A stretch of DNA of 64,000 nucleotides from Rhizobium sp. BK650 (GTDB lineage Bacteria > Pseudomonadota > Alphaproteobacteria > Rhizobiales > Rhizobiaceae). Every line of letters starts with the position of its first letter. The first letter of the stretch is position 1. The translations under genes were made by a program, and so were the position numbers. The stretch covers positions 124,001 to 188,000 of the forward strand of contig NZ_JACIBK010000001.1 of the NCBI RefSeq assembly GCF_014195325.1, given 5' to 3'. Below are positions 9,526 to 18,572 of the stretch, piece after piece. The notes beneath the pieces were generated by a model, which was not told the origin of the DNA, did not search any database, and saw nothing but the letters and a program-made list of their open reading frames with translations.

Positions 9526-10824
9526 ATGACGAACGTGGTCGTGGTCGGTTCGCAGTGGGGTGACGAAGGCAAGGGCAAGATTGTCGATTGGCTTTCGGAA
9601 CGTGCTGACATCGTTGTGCGCTATCAAGGCGGACACAATGCCGGTCATACGCTCGTGATCGACGGCACGAGCTACAAGCTCTCGCTGCTGCCCTCCGGCG
9701 TCGTACGCCCCGGCAAGATGGCCGTCATCGGCAACGGTGTGGTCGTCGATCCGCATGCGCTGATCGCCGAGATCGGCCGGCTGGAAGCGCAGGGCGTGAA
9801 AGTTACGCCCGAGAATCTGCGCATCGCCGACAATGCCACGCTCATTCTTTCCCTGCACCGTGAGCTCGATGCCTATCGCGAAGATGCTGCCTCCAACAGC
9901 GGCACCAAGATCGGCACGACACGGCGCGGCATCGGCCCTGCCTATGAAGACAAGGTCGGCCGCCGGGCCATCCGCGTCATGGACCTCGCAGACCTCGAAG
10001 CCCTGCCGGGCAAGGTCGATCGCATCCTGACCCATCACAACGCGCTTCGCCGTGGTCTGGGCGTTGCCGAAGTCAGCCACCAGACGATCATGGACGAGCT
10101 GACCTCGATCGCCGACCGCGTGCTGCCCTTCCGCGATACGGTCTGGCTTTTCCTCGACAAGCAGCGCCGCAAGGGCGCCCGTATCCTCTTCGAGGGTGCG
10201 CAGGGCAGCCTCCTCGATATCGATCACGGCACCTATCCCTTCGTGACCTCCTCCAATACGGTAGCTGGGCAGGCGGCGGCAGGTTCGGGCATGGGTCCGG
10301 GTTCGCTCGGTTATATCCTCGGCATCACCAAAGCGTACACGACGCGCGTCGGTGAAGGGCCGTTCCCGACCGAGCTGACGGACGAGATCGGTCAGTTTCT
10401 CGGCGAAAAGGGCCATGAATTCGGTACGGTGACGGGCCGCAAGCGTCGTTGCGGCTGGTTCGACGCTGCACTCGTGCGCCAGTCCGTCGCCACCAACGGC
10501 ATCAGCGGCATCGCACTCACCAAGCTCGACGTGCTCGATGGCCTTGATGAATTGAAGATATGCGTCGGCTATATGCTCGACGGCGAGCAGATCGATCATC
10601 TTCCGGCAAGCCAGGCGGCTCAGGCTCGCGTCGAGCCGATCTATGTCACCCTGGAGGGGTGGAAGGAATCGACGGTCGGCGCTCGCAGCTGGGCGGATCT
10701 GCCGGCGCAGGCGATCAAATATGTTCGCCAGGTCGAAGAGCTGATCGGCGCGCCCGTTGCGCTGCTTTCCACCAGCCCCGAGCGTGACGACACCATACTT
10801 GTGACCGATCCGTTTGAGGATTAA
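9526..10824 (+). CDS. purA: Adenylosuccinate synthetase
   Basis: A 432-residue enzyme that joins IMP and aspartate using GTP, the first committed step from IMP to AMP. All family signatures are visible: the GDEGKGK P-loop-like motif ([17 protein letters not shown]), the QGGHNAGHT block, [14 protein letters not shown] and the C-terminal base-recognition region. The ATG at 9526 follows AGGAAGAG and yields the usual family length. It is transcribed away from the DMT exporter, and the next gene follows after 60 bases on the same strand. Confidence 0.98.
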   Translation: MTNVVVVGSQWGDEGKGKIVDWLSERADIVVRYQGGHNAGHTLVIDGTSYKLSLLPSGVVRPGKMAVIGNGVVVDPHALIAEIGRLEAQGVKVTPENLRIADNATLILSLHRELDAYREDAASNSGTKIGTTRRGIGPAYEDKVGRRAIRVMDLADLEALPGKVDRILTHHNALRRGLGVAEVSHQTIMDELTSIADRVLPFRDTVWLFLDKQRRKGARILFEGAQGSLLDIDHGTYPFVTSSNTVAGQAAAGSGMGPGSLGYILGITKAYTTRVGEGPFPTELTDEIGQFLGEKGHEFGTVTGRKRRCGWFDAALVRQSVATNGISGIALTKLDVLDGLDELKICVGYMLDGEQIDHLPASQAAQARVEPIYVTLEGWKESTVGARSWADLPAQAIKYVRQVEELIGAPVALLSTSPERDDTILVTDPFED

Positions 10825-10884
10825 TGTCGCGGGTCACTTAAGGCGACCGTTCGGGAGTATGCCGGACTTCTTGAGAAAGTACTG

Positions 10885-13236
10885 ATGGCGGATTTTATTG
10901 CAGTTATTCGGCGGGCAGTCGACGGCCTGTCTGAGAATACCCCTGAGATGCGGGTGAAGGTCTACGAGCGCGCGCGCGGCGCTGTGCAGCGGCAGCTCGA
11001 GAACATGAAGCCGCGTCCGCCGGAAGCCATGCTGCAACGCCAGCTTGATAAGCTCGAAGCTGCAATCCGTGAAGTCGAGAGCGAGCATGCTGAAGCGGGT
11101 GATATCGAGGAATTGGTCGCAGGCGCTCCGGAGCCCGAAGTCCATCAAGAGCCTGCTCTGGAGCACGAGCCTGTCGCCGAGGCTCCCGTCTATGAGAACG
11201 GTGAGCAGCGGGGCCTAGAGCATCCCGTCCACGAGCCGCCTGCTGAGCCGCAGGAGGTTGTTCAGGCGGCCGCTCCCGCCGAAGAGGTGGGGTCGGAGCA
11301 TGCTGAATGGCATCCGCCCCATGAGGAAGAGGCGCCTGCAGAGGAATGGCGCGGGCAGGAACATGCGGAGATTCACGCCGAGCCCGAGAGTCGTCATGAG
11401 CAGGTGGAGGAATATTATCCGGAAGAACCGCGGCCGGAGGAGGCCGCCGCCGCGCCGGCAGCCGAAACCGTCCACGAGATGGAAGAAGAGCTCCATCGCG
11501 AAGAGGTTCACCAGCCCCTCCCGGGTGGCATAGACCGTGCGTCCAACAGGCTCGTTGAGCCGATGGCCGATTTTGAGCCGCAATCGCAGACGCAAACCAG
11601 TGATTTCATCGAGCATACGCGCGAAGAGCCGGTTGCAGTAGATGCGGCGGCGCATTTCGATCGCATGTGGTCCGAGCCGGTTGCAGACACGCCGGCTCCC
11701 GTACCGGTGGAAGCCGAGACCGAATGGGCGCGCGAAGAACTCCACTCCTATGCCGAGTCCGCGCCTGCCGTTCCCGCCGATGCTTCAGCACGTGCTTTTG
11801 ACGAGGTATCGACACTCGCAAACTCCGCTTCGCCGGCCGCCATGCCGGCTGCCAAGGAAAACTTCTCCTGGGAAGCGGCCGCTTTCGATGATCTGCCGCC
11901 GATCGAGGCCGGCACAGGCAAGAAGACACCGGCTTCGGCGCATTTCGACGACGTCGATATCTTTGCCGAAGTGCATGCCGGCAATGGCTCCGGCTCAGCG
12001 GCTCCCGCACCGGCCGCACCAAGCGAAGGCTGGCGCGAGGCGCGTGCGCTGCGCGGCTACGATCGCCGCAACGCTGTTGCTGACGATGATGACGACGGCA
12101 ATCGGCCCATGGATCTGGACCAGATCGTCGCCTCGAAGTTGCAGGGCAAGAGTTTCCGTATGGAGCCGAAGCGCCGCCGCTTTGGCATAGGCACCATTCT
12201 GGCAATCCTCGTCACGCTCGGCATTATCGGCGGTGGCGCCTATGCCGGCTGGATGAACCGCGAGGCGGTGAAGGAGATGGTCGACGGCCTCGTCAGTTCC
12301 GCTGTGCGCAACGAGACGGCTACGCCGACAACGCCGCCGCCGGCGCAGCAGAATGGTACGTCAGTCACGACATCGCCGGCAAATCAGAATGCCGCAGCGG
12401 TGCCGGCGCGACCCAATCCGGAAGCCGCCTCTCTGGACGGCTCGGCTGCCAACGCCAAGTTCACCCAACGGTTGCTCGCCGATGGCACCGAAGTCGATAA
12501 CGGCCCGGCAGCAGTACCGGGAACGCCAACGGCGGAAGGCAAGTCGGTTGCCGAGCAGAACGTCGCTGCAGCCGATACGAGCACCCCGAGCGCCCAGTCC
12601 GATGCTGCGCCTGCCGAAAACCTGACGCCGAATGGCCCTGCGGCCGCACCCGCGGCGCAGAACACGCCTGTCGGTGCTACGGAAAAGATGTTCCTCTACG
12701 AAGAGCGAATCGGTGAAAGCTCACCCACAGCAATCGAGGGATCAGTCGTTTGGACCGTGCAGCATGAGGCTGGACAGGACGGTCGCCAGGAAGCCACCGT
12801 GCAGGGCAACGTGACTGTACCGGAGCGTAATCTTTCGGCCCTCCTGACCTTCAAGCGCAACTCCGACCCGTCGCTGCCGGCAAGCCATCTGGTCGAGATT
12901 GTTTTCTCGGTTCCGCCGAATTTCGAGGGCGGCAGCATCGATAGCGTCCAACGCATCTCGATGAAGCGTACGGAGCAGGATCGCGGCGATCCGTTGATTG
13001 CGGTGCCGGCTAAAATCACCGACGATTTCCACATGATCGCGCTCAACGACTATCCTGATGCACGCAAGTCCAATCTGGACCTGCTTGGCAATCGCGACTG
13101 GATCGACATTCCGATCACCTACCGCAACGGCCGCCGGGCGCTGTTGACCATGCAGAAGGGCGCTACCGGAGGCAACGCCTTCAACACGGCGATCAAGGAA
13201 TGGACCGCGCTCGGAGATCTCTCGACCAGCCAGTAA
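10885..13236 (+). CDS. Large single-pass membrane protein of unknown function with an acidic, proline-rich cytoplasmic region
   Basis: A 783-residue protein. Residues 1-75 form a compact, probably helical domain (ADFIAVIRRAVDGLSENTP). Residues about 80-420 are low complexity, rich in Glu, Pro, Ala and His. A basic patch (KRRRFGIG) leads into one membrane helix (about 432-453). A second Ala/Pro/Thr-rich linker (455-600) leads to a folded C-terminal domain (about 605-783), probably periplasmic. I recognise the architecture as common in rhizobia but know no function. Placement directly after purA could mean co-transcription. The long disordered arm suggests a tether or scaffold role, which is inference. 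Confidence 0.75.
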   Translation: MADFIAVIRRAVDGLSENTPEMRVKVYERARGAVQRQLENMKPRPPEAMLQRQLDKLEAAIREVESEHAEAGDIEELVAGAPEPEVHQEPALEHEPVAEAPVYENGEQRGLEHPVHEPPAEPQEVVQAAAPAEEVGSEHAEWHPPHEEEAPAEEWRGQEHAEIHAEPESRHEQVEEYYPEEPRPEEAAAAPAAETVHEMEEELHREEVHQPLPGGIDRASNRLVEPMADFEPQSQTQTSDFIEHTREEPVAVDAAAHFDRMWSEPVADTPAPVPVEAETEWAREELHSYAESAPAVPADASARAFDEVSTLANSASPAAMPAAKENFSWEAAAFDDLPPIEAGTGKKTPASAHFDDVDIFAEVHAGNGSGSAAPAPAAPSEGWREARALRGYDRRNAVADDDDDGNRPMDLDQIVASKLQGKSFRMEPKRRRFGIGTILAILVTLGIIGGGAYAGWMNREAVKEMVDGLVSSAVRNETATPTTPPPAQQNGTSVTTSPANQNAAAVPARPNPEAASLDGSAANAKFTQRLLADGTEVDNGPAAVPGTPTAEGKSVAEQNVAAADTSTPSAQSDAAPAENLTPNGPAAAPAAQNTPVGATEKMFLYEERIGESSPTAIEGSVVWTVQHEAGQDGRQEATVQGNVTVPERNLSALLTFKRNSDPSLPASHLVEIVFSVPPNFEGGSIDSVQRISMKRTEQDRGDPLIAVPAKITDDFHMIALNDYPDARKSNLDLLGNRDWIDIPITYRNGRRALLTMQKGATGGNAFNTAIKEWTALGDLSTSQ

Positions 13237-13264
13237 GGCCGGGTGCTTCTCGGAGTTCAAGAAT

Positions 13265-13490
13265 CGCTTAGAGCCTTTCCTGGTCAGGATTGAAGCATTC
13301 TGCCGGAGCAGGGTTTCGTTAGGGCAGAAGCGATGGCGAAGGGCATACCTCAAGGTACGTCCGAGCGATCGCTTCTGATGCTGGTGGAAAGATGCCTGGC
13401 CCGCCGGCCGCACCGCTTCGCATGGCGAAGCGATAAGTGCGTCCGGCGATTTCATGTCTTGAAGATTTGTCCCCCCAAATCTGCGGGAGG
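13265..13490. repeat. Structured intergenic element, probably a dispersed rhizobial repeat
   Basis: This stretch is packed with nested inverted repeats: AGAAGCGAT (13326-13334) pairs with ATCGCTTCT (13368-13376) around an inner TACCT/AGGTA hairpin (13346-13357); CGCTTCGC/GCGAAGCG (13414-13432) has a 3-base loop; AGATTTG/CAAATCT (13463-13482) has a C-rich loop. The composition and hairpin clustering resemble the RIME-type mosaic intergenic repeats of Rhizobium. Membership of a repeat family is inference, because no second copy is in the window. Confidence 0.5.
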
Positions 13491-13996
13491 GTTGGCTGAA
13501 ACGGGCCGCCTGATTGACGGGCTGGCTTGGCCGTAGACCTGGGCTACGATGCGCGCCGGCCGGTCGATCATGCCAACAAACTGAGGAATATTTGCCGTGC
13601 CTGCCAAGGCACCGTGAAACAGTCGCCACCCGACAAGCTAACTGCACCCGGCTGCTACAAGTTCGATACCACGGATGGTTGCGACATTGGATATGCTGCC
13701 CTGCATGGACCCCTCTATAATTACATAACTGATAAGGATCAGCAGTTAGCCTGCGTGTGGGGTGAGGCAGCCTGACACCGGGTCACGCTATTTTGGTATC
13801 GTTGGTGGCGATCCAGCGAATGCAAAGAAGAAGTTATCGCGTTGACACCCCGCTAGGCATACAGAACCACATCCATCTATTTAGCTATCTGTCCGGACGG
13901 AGATATCTCCAAATCGTATATGGCATTGGTTTTAGATGATTATTTAAAGATTTGCAGCGGTGTGACGAACGCTTTCTGTGTATCTGAAAGGCTGGA
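13491..13996. other. Gene-poor stretch, lower GC toward its right end
   Basis: No convincing gene was found. A short frame at 13527-13775 lacks a ribosome site and family resemblance. From about 13850 the sequence becomes visibly AT-richer, as is the membrane protein gene that follows. I see no tRNA, integrase or attachment repeat. Confidence 0.5.
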
Positions 13997-14677
13997 TCAG
14001 TCGCGGCTCTTCATCCACTCTTCGGGCCGGCGGTGCTTTCGCGTCTTAAGGAAATACCGATAGTCTTCTAGTCGCTCTTTCACTTCGTCGCTGATCAAAT
14101 CCAGCGACGCAAGGAACTTCTCAAGTTCGTCAGGCGTGGGTTGATAGCCAATACCCTTCCGAACGTCCGGCGAATAGAATTCATTCCACGCTTTGAGCTT
14201 GTCTTCCTTAAGGCTACGGTTAAGGCCGCGGACAACATAAGTTGCATAGTCATGATCAATGTATGGGTATTCGACCGAAAGGACATGCTCTATTTTCGCT
14301 TCCGGCAGGCGAAGAGCCTTCAGGTTTGACACAACCGCGTCACGCATCTGGTTTTGGTCCCGCAAATTCAATCCGCTCCAACGACCGTGAGCTTCCATAG
14401 ACCATAGGATCATCCGAGATTGCGTTTCCGCCACAGAATGCAATTGCTCTAGCGTGGCTTTCGCCTCGTCTATGACCTGCCTCATCTCGCCTTCTAGGCC
14501 GTCTTTCGAGAGCTTGAATTTCGCAAGGTCATCGAATCTTGCGGCTAGCAGACTGATGAACGTACCGAGCAACATAATCCACTGCCCGTCATGGTTGTTC
14601 AGAACCAGATAAATCAGGATACCAAACAGAATAACCGCGATGCAGTAGAACACATTGCGCCAAATTTTTCCGCTCAT
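13997..14677 (-). CDS. Membrane protein of unknown function, probably accessory
   Basis: A 226-residue protein. Two N-terminal membrane helices (about 8-27 and 33-50) are followed by a soluble, cytoplasmic helical region (55-226) that starts with a coiled-coil-like segment (residues 55-90). The codon choice is AT-richer than neighbouring genes, with many AAG/GAA mixed with A/T-ending codons. The gene sits alone between the structured repeat and rpoH. No family was recognised. The helix hairpin plus soluble tail resembles small membrane proteins of defence or stress cassettes, but there is no partner gene to support that. Confidence 0.6.
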   Translation of the reverse strand: MSGKIWRNVFYCIAVILFGILIYLVLNNHDGQWIMLLGTFISLLAARFDDLAKFKLSKDGLEGEMRQVIDEAKATLEQLHSVAETQSRMILWSMEAHGRWSGLNLRDQNQMRDAVVSNLKALRLPEAKIEHVLSVEYPYIDHDYATYVVRGLNRSLKEDKLKAWNEFYSPDVRKGIGYQPTPDELEKFLASLDLISDEVKERLEDYRYFLKTRKHRRPEEWMKSRD

Positions 14678-14871
14678 GGTATGCCTCGAATCGTGAAAAC
14701 AATTCAGGATACATGCGCAGCCATACGAAAGAAAAGCTCGCCAGATTATCCGAGGTTCTTAACCTCCCATATCTGTCTATCTATCTATGAAGATATTCGA
14801 ACTCTCCGCTCCTCTATCCGACTCCGTTTGAGAACAGAATGCTTCAATCTAACCGGGAAAGGCTCTATAAC

Positions 14872-14899
14872 AAAAGGCGGGCCACAGGACCCGCCTTTT
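14872..14899 (-). terminator. Rho-independent terminator of rpoH
   Basis: AAAAGGCGGG (14872-14881) and CCCGCCTTTT (14890-14899) form a 10-bp stem with an 8-base loop. On the minus strand the stem is followed by a T-rich tract. It begins about 25 bases after the rpoH stop. Confidence 0.85.
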
Positions 14900-14924
14900 T
14901 CAAATCATACAGATACAAACCGGC

Positions 14925-15833
14925 TTATGCGGTGGCTTCGACCACGCGCACAGCCTTGGCACGCTCCAGCGCTTCCTTGCGGACCGCATCCTGCACCTTC
15001 TCAAAGGCACGGACTTCGATCTGGCGGACACGCTCGCGGCTGATGTCGAACTCGGCCGAAAGATCTTCCAGCGTCACCGGGTCTTCAGCGAGGCGGCGAG
15101 CCTCGAAGATGCGGCGTTCGCGGTCGTTCAGCACGCTCATGGCCTTCGACAGCATGCGGCGACGGGTATCGAGCTCATCCTGCTCGATCAACACGTCTTC
15201 CTGGCTGTCGTGGTCGTCCACGAGCCAATCCTGCCATTGGCCGCTGTCGCCTTCCGAGGCCTTGATGGGGGCATTCAGCGATGCGTCGCCGGAAAGGCGA
15301 CGGTTCATCGAAACGACCTCCTCCTCGGAGACGTTCAGCTTTGTTGCGATCTCGGTCACATGCTCCGGCTTCAGGTCGCCGTCATCGATAGCCTGGATAC
15401 GGCCCTTCAGGCGGCGCAGGTTGAAGAACAGGCGCTTCTGGTTCGCAGTCGTGCCCATCTTCACCAGAGACCACGAGCGCAGGATATATTCCTGGATCGA
15501 AGCCTTGATCCACCACATAGCGTAGGTAGCCAGACGGAAGCCGCGTTCCGGATCGAACTTCTTGACGGCCTGCATGAGGCCGACGTTACCTTCCGACACG
15601 ACTTCACCGATCGGCAGGCCGTAGCCGCGATAGCCCATGGCGATCTTCGCAACGAGGCGAAGGTGGCTGGTGACGAGCCTGTGCGCGGCATCGCGGTCGC
15701 CGTGCTCGGAGTAACGCTTAGCGAGCATGTACTCTTCCTGCGGTTCCAGCATCGGGAATTTACGAATTTCATCGAGGTAACGATTGAGACCGGCTTCGCC
15801 GGCGGTAATGGACGGCAAGTTATTTCGGGCCAT
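14925..15833 (-). CDS. rpoH: RNA polymerase sigma-32 (heat-shock) factor
   Basis: A 302-residue sigma-70-family factor of the RpoH group, which directs RNA polymerase to heat-shock and envelope-stress promoters. The -10-binding region 2 (GNVGLMQAVKKFDPERGFRL, TYAMWWIKASIQEYIL) and region 4 helix-turn-helix (LSAEFDISRERVRQIEV) are complete. The RpoH box diagnostic of heat-shock sigma factors is present (QKRLFFNLRRLKG, near residue 133). Rhizobia usually have more than one rpoH; the position next to rluD is typical of the housekeeping copy. The start has AAGGAGGGT immediately upstream on the minus strand. Confidence 0.97.
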   Translation of the reverse strand: MARNNLPSITAGEAGLNRYLDEIRKFPMLEPQEEYMLAKRYSEHGDRDAAHRLVTSHLRLVAKIAMGYRGYGLPIGEVVSEGNVGLMQAVKKFDPERGFRLATYAMWWIKASIQEYILRSWSLVKMGTTANQKRLFFNLRRLKGRIQAIDDGDLKPEHVTEIATKLNVSEEEVVSMNRRLSGDASLNAPIKASEGDSGQWQDWLVDDHDSQEDVLIEQDELDTRRRMLSKAMSVLNDRERRIFEARRLAEDPVTLEDLSAEFDISRERVRQIEVRAFEKVQDAVRKEALERAKAVRVVEATA

Positions 15834-16099
15834 GATGCACCCTCCTTGTATGGATTCCGGTTCCCGATGGAACGCGCCCTCGCGTTAAAGGCAAACCGGG
15901 ACATGCGGCTCTCTCCAAGCCCGCAATAAGTCTATGTACAGATAAGTATGGCGAAACCGGGATTCAAGGTTGCCCCGACGTTCACGACGGCGTTATCCGA
16001 CCTGTGGCAGAGTCAACTGGAGGCATTGATTTTACTGGCTGCTGCCGCATTTTTCCAGTGGCGGGAGCATCCTCGCACACGCGTTTCATGGGGAAACCG

Positions 16100-16261
16100 A
16101 TGATCAGACCAGTCCTTGCCGTAATCCTGCTGCTTTCGCTTTCGACCACTCTTTCATCCTGTGGGAATACCGCAAGAGGGCTGGCGCAGGACGGGCGCGA
16201 CACCAGCCACGCCCTCGATAATGCCACGCATCGGGTCCTGAGCGCCGGCTCCAAGAAATAG
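16100..16261 (+). CDS. Entericidin-like small lipoprotein
   Basis: A 53-residue protein consisting of a lipoprotein signal peptide with a lipobox (STTLSSCGN, Cys about residue 21) and a short polar tail (GNTARGLAQDGRDTSHAL) that matches the EcnA/EcnB entericidin pattern. The ATG at 16100 is preferred because GGGGA lies 5 bases upstream; an ATG at 16088 is also in frame. It would be an outer-membrane or periplasmic lipopeptide. In rhizobia such genes are common, and a toxin/antidote role is not established. Confidence 0.75.
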   Translation: MIRPVLAVILLLSLSTTLSSCGNTARGLAQDGRDTSHALDNATHRVLSAGSKK

Positions 16262-16274
16262 CAGCGGCCGTCCC

Positions 16275-17300
16275 TCATCCGCGCAGGGCATCAGCCAGCT
16301 CCACCATGTCATTCGGCAGGGGGACTTCGAAATGCATCACTTCGCCGGTGCGGGGATGCTCGAATTGCAGCATGTAGGCATGCAGCGCCTGCCGATCGAA
16401 CGCCTTGACGATTCTGCGGGCCTCGTCGGGCAGAAGATTGGCCTTGGTCCTGAATCCGGCGCCGTAGACGGCGTCGCCCAACAGCGGATGGCCGATATGA
16501 GCCATGTGGACTCGGATCTGATGCGTTCGGCCCGTCTCCAGGTGGCATTCGACGAGTGAGGCAAGTGCGCTCGCATCCGGGTTTTCATGGAAACGCTCCA
16601 GCACCTCGTAATGCGTGATCGCATCGTCGGCACGGTCACTATCCGGGCGCTTGACGGCGCGGCGGGTGCGGTCGCCGGTGGCGCGGCCGAGCGGTGCGTC
16701 GATCGTTCCCGAGAGTGCGCGCGGTCGACCCCAGACGATCGCATGATAGGCGCGTTCCAGCGGCATGGTGCGGCCGTGGTCGGCGAATTGCAGCGAGAGG
16801 TGGCGATGCGCCATATCGTTCTTGGCGACGACCATGACGCCTGTCGTATCCTTGTCGAGGCGGTGAACGATGCCCGGGCGGCGTACGCCCCCGATGCCCG
16901 AAAGGGTGTTGCCGCAATGGTGGATTAGTGCATTGACGAGCGTTCCCGTCCAGTTCCCGGGACCGGGGTGGACCACGAGGCCGGCCGGCTTGGAGATGAC
17001 GATGACGTCTTCATCCTCATAGAGGATATCGAGCGGAATTTTCTCGCCCTTCGGCGTCGGGTCTTCCGGTTCAGGCAGGGTGATCTCGTAGCTGTCGCCG
17101 GCTCGCACCTTGCGTTGGGGATCGATAAGCGGCTCCCCCTTGAAAAAGACCTGTCCATCTTTGATTAGCGCCTTGATGCGGCTGCGGGAAAATTCCTCGC
17201 CGAGCTGCGCGGTCAGCCATGCGTCGAGACGACCTTCGGCCGTCTCGTCAGCGGTCAGGACTTTTCTATTGTCATCTGCTTGTTTAAAGGGGTCGCTCAA
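16275..17300 (-). CDS. rluD: RluA/RluD family 23S rRNA pseudouridine synthase
   Basis: A 341-residue enzyme with an N-terminal S4 RNA-binding domain (about 20-85: DAWLTAQLGEEFSRSRIKALI) and a catalytic domain with the family motif HRLDKDTTGVMVVAK, which includes the catalytic Asp. The C-terminal GRTHQIRVHMAHIGHPLLGD block is typical. The usual targets are three uridines in helix 69 of 23S rRNA; the exact site is not provable here. It is divergent from the gene at 17343 and convergent with the entericidin-like gene. Confidence 0.9.
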   Translation of the reverse strand: MSDPFKQADDNRKVLTADETAEGRLDAWLTAQLGEEFSRSRIKALIKDGQVFFKGEPLIDPQRKVRAGDSYEITLPEPEDPTPKGEKIPLDILYEDEDVIVISKPAGLVVHPGPGNWTGTLVNALIHHCGNTLSGIGGVRRPGIVHRLDKDTTGVMVVAKNDMAHRHLSLQFADHGRTMPLERAYHAIVWGRPRALSGTIDAPLGRATGDRTRRAVKRPDSDRADDAITHYEVLERFHENPDASALASLVECHLETGRTHQIRVHMAHIGHPLLGDAVYGAGFRTKANLLPDEARRIVKAFDRQALHAYMLQFEHPRTGEVMHFEVPLPNDMVELADALRG

Positions 17301-17342
17301 GACGCTTCTTCTCCGACGTATTTTTAGAACGGGACGCCATAG

Positions 17343-17735
17343 ATGACGAAATTCGAGCCAGCCGAGGACGAGCAGGAAGAAAAGCCCCTTGACCCGGCTA
17401 TGGAAAATGTCCGGCGCAAGATGGTTCGCCTGCAGATCGTCTCGGGCGCCATCATGTTCGTGAGCCTTATGGCGGTCTTCGGCGCCGTTGTCTACAAGGT
17501 GACGCGTGCCGAGCCCTCTCAGGCCGCTGTATCAGCAGGCTCGTCGGGTGTGCCGTCAGATGCACCGGTGACGGCGACAGCCTCGCTGCCGCTCGGATTC
17601 AAGATCGAGCAGACGTCGCTTTCGGGTGGACAGATCCTGTTCTATGGCACAGCCGTGGACGGCAAGCGCAAGGCGCTGGTTCTAGACATCAAGACCAGCC
17701 GCGTCGTGGCCGAGATCACGCTATCAGGCAATTGA
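17343..17735 (+). CDS. Small single-pass membrane protein of unknown function
   Basis: A 130-residue protein with an acidic N-terminus (about 1-30), one membrane helix (about 32-55: LQIVSGAIMFVSLMAVFGAVVY) and a beta-rich periplasmic domain (about 80-130, ending DIKTSRVVAEITLSGN). It may correspond to the small alphaproteobacterial family DUF6476, though I hold that label loosely. It is divergent from rluD and lies 7 bases before the methyltransferase gene, so the two are probably one transcript. Confidence 0.7.
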   Translation: MTKFEPAEDEQEEKPLDPAMENVRRKMVRLQIVSGAIMFVSLMAVFGAVVYKVTRAEPSQAAVSAGSSGVPSDAPVTATASLPLGFKIEQTSLSGGQILFYGTAVDGKRKALVLDIKTSRVVAEITLSGN

Positions 17736-17742
17736 GGCCGGC

Positions 17743-18567
17743 ATGACCGAACGGATCTTCACGGTCGAAAGTGCTGACGATCCACGGATTGCCGAGTTTC
17801 GCGATATTCGCGAGCGGGACCTGACGGGCCGGCAGAACCGCTTCATTGCTGAAGGCACTGTCGTACTGCGCATGCTGGCGCAAGCGCATGCGGCGGGGAG
17901 GGGATTTTCTGCCGAGAAGATCTTGCTGCTCCGCAATCGGCTGGAGGGAACAACCGAGATCCTCAGCCGTTTTCCGAAAGATGTGCCCGTCTATATTGCG
18001 GACGCCGACATTCTTGATGGCATCGTCGGTTTCAACATGCATCGCGGCGTGCTCGCGCTCGGCCGACGGGAACAGGCGACGGAAGCCGCGCTTCTCGATA
18101 CGTTGCCCGAGCGGGCTCTGGTCCTCGTCGGCTGCGGCATTTCCAACCACGACAATGCCGGATCGATGTTCCGCAATGCTGCTGCCTTCAAGGCAGATGC
18201 AATTCTCCTCGATGAGACCTGCTGTGATCCGCTCTATCGCAAGGCGCTGCGTGTTTCGGTCGGTTCAGTCCTGAGCACCCCCTATCATCGCGGCGGCGAC
18301 GCGCTTGGTCTTCTGTCTGGTCTTGCAAAGCGCGGCTTTGCAATCTCGACGCTTTCGCCACGCGGCGAGACGGATATCCGCCGGATACCGGCTTCCGATC
18401 GAATGGCCCTTGTCGTCGGCACCGAGGGCAAGGGCTTGCCGGAGGCGGTCCTTTCCCGTTTCCGCAGTGCGCGCATCCCGCAGTCCGAAGGGCTCGATAG
18501 TCTCAACGTGGCAACGGCGACGGGCATTGCACTCTTTGCCATATCGTCGGCGATGGCGCGGATCTGA
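17743..18567 (+). CDS. TrmH/SpoU family RNA 2'-O-methyltransferase
   Basis: A 274-residue SPOUT-class enzyme. An N-terminal substrate-binding domain (about 1-100) is followed by the catalytic domain with the three SpoU motifs: GCGISNHDNAGSMFRNA (motif I), VVGTEGKGLPE (motif II) and SLNVATATGIALFA (motif III). These make the knot that binds S-adenosylmethionine. The RNA target is unknown. It directly follows the small membrane protein and is convergent with the coiled-coil gene. Confidence 0.9.
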   Translation: MTERIFTVESADDPRIAEFRDIRERDLTGRQNRFIAEGTVVLRMLAQAHAAGRGFSAEKILLLRNRLEGTTEILSRFPKDVPVYIADADILDGIVGFNMHRGVLALGRREQATEAALLDTLPERALVLVGCGISNHDNAGSMFRNAAAFKADAILLDETCCDPLYRKALRVSVGSVLSTPYHRGGDALGLLSGLAKRGFAISTLSPRGETDIRRIPASDRMALVVGTEGKGLPEAVLSRFRSARIPQSEGLDSLNVATATGIALFAISSAMARI

Positions 18568-18572
18568 AGGGT

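Noticed and set aside
9238..10599. A 453-codon minus-strand frame across purA
   Set aside because: It is antisense to a complete, highly conserved purA and has no family resemblance.
13527..13775. An 82-codon plus-strand frame in the gene-poor stretch
   Set aside because: No ribosome site, no recognisable domain, and it begins within the structured repeat region.
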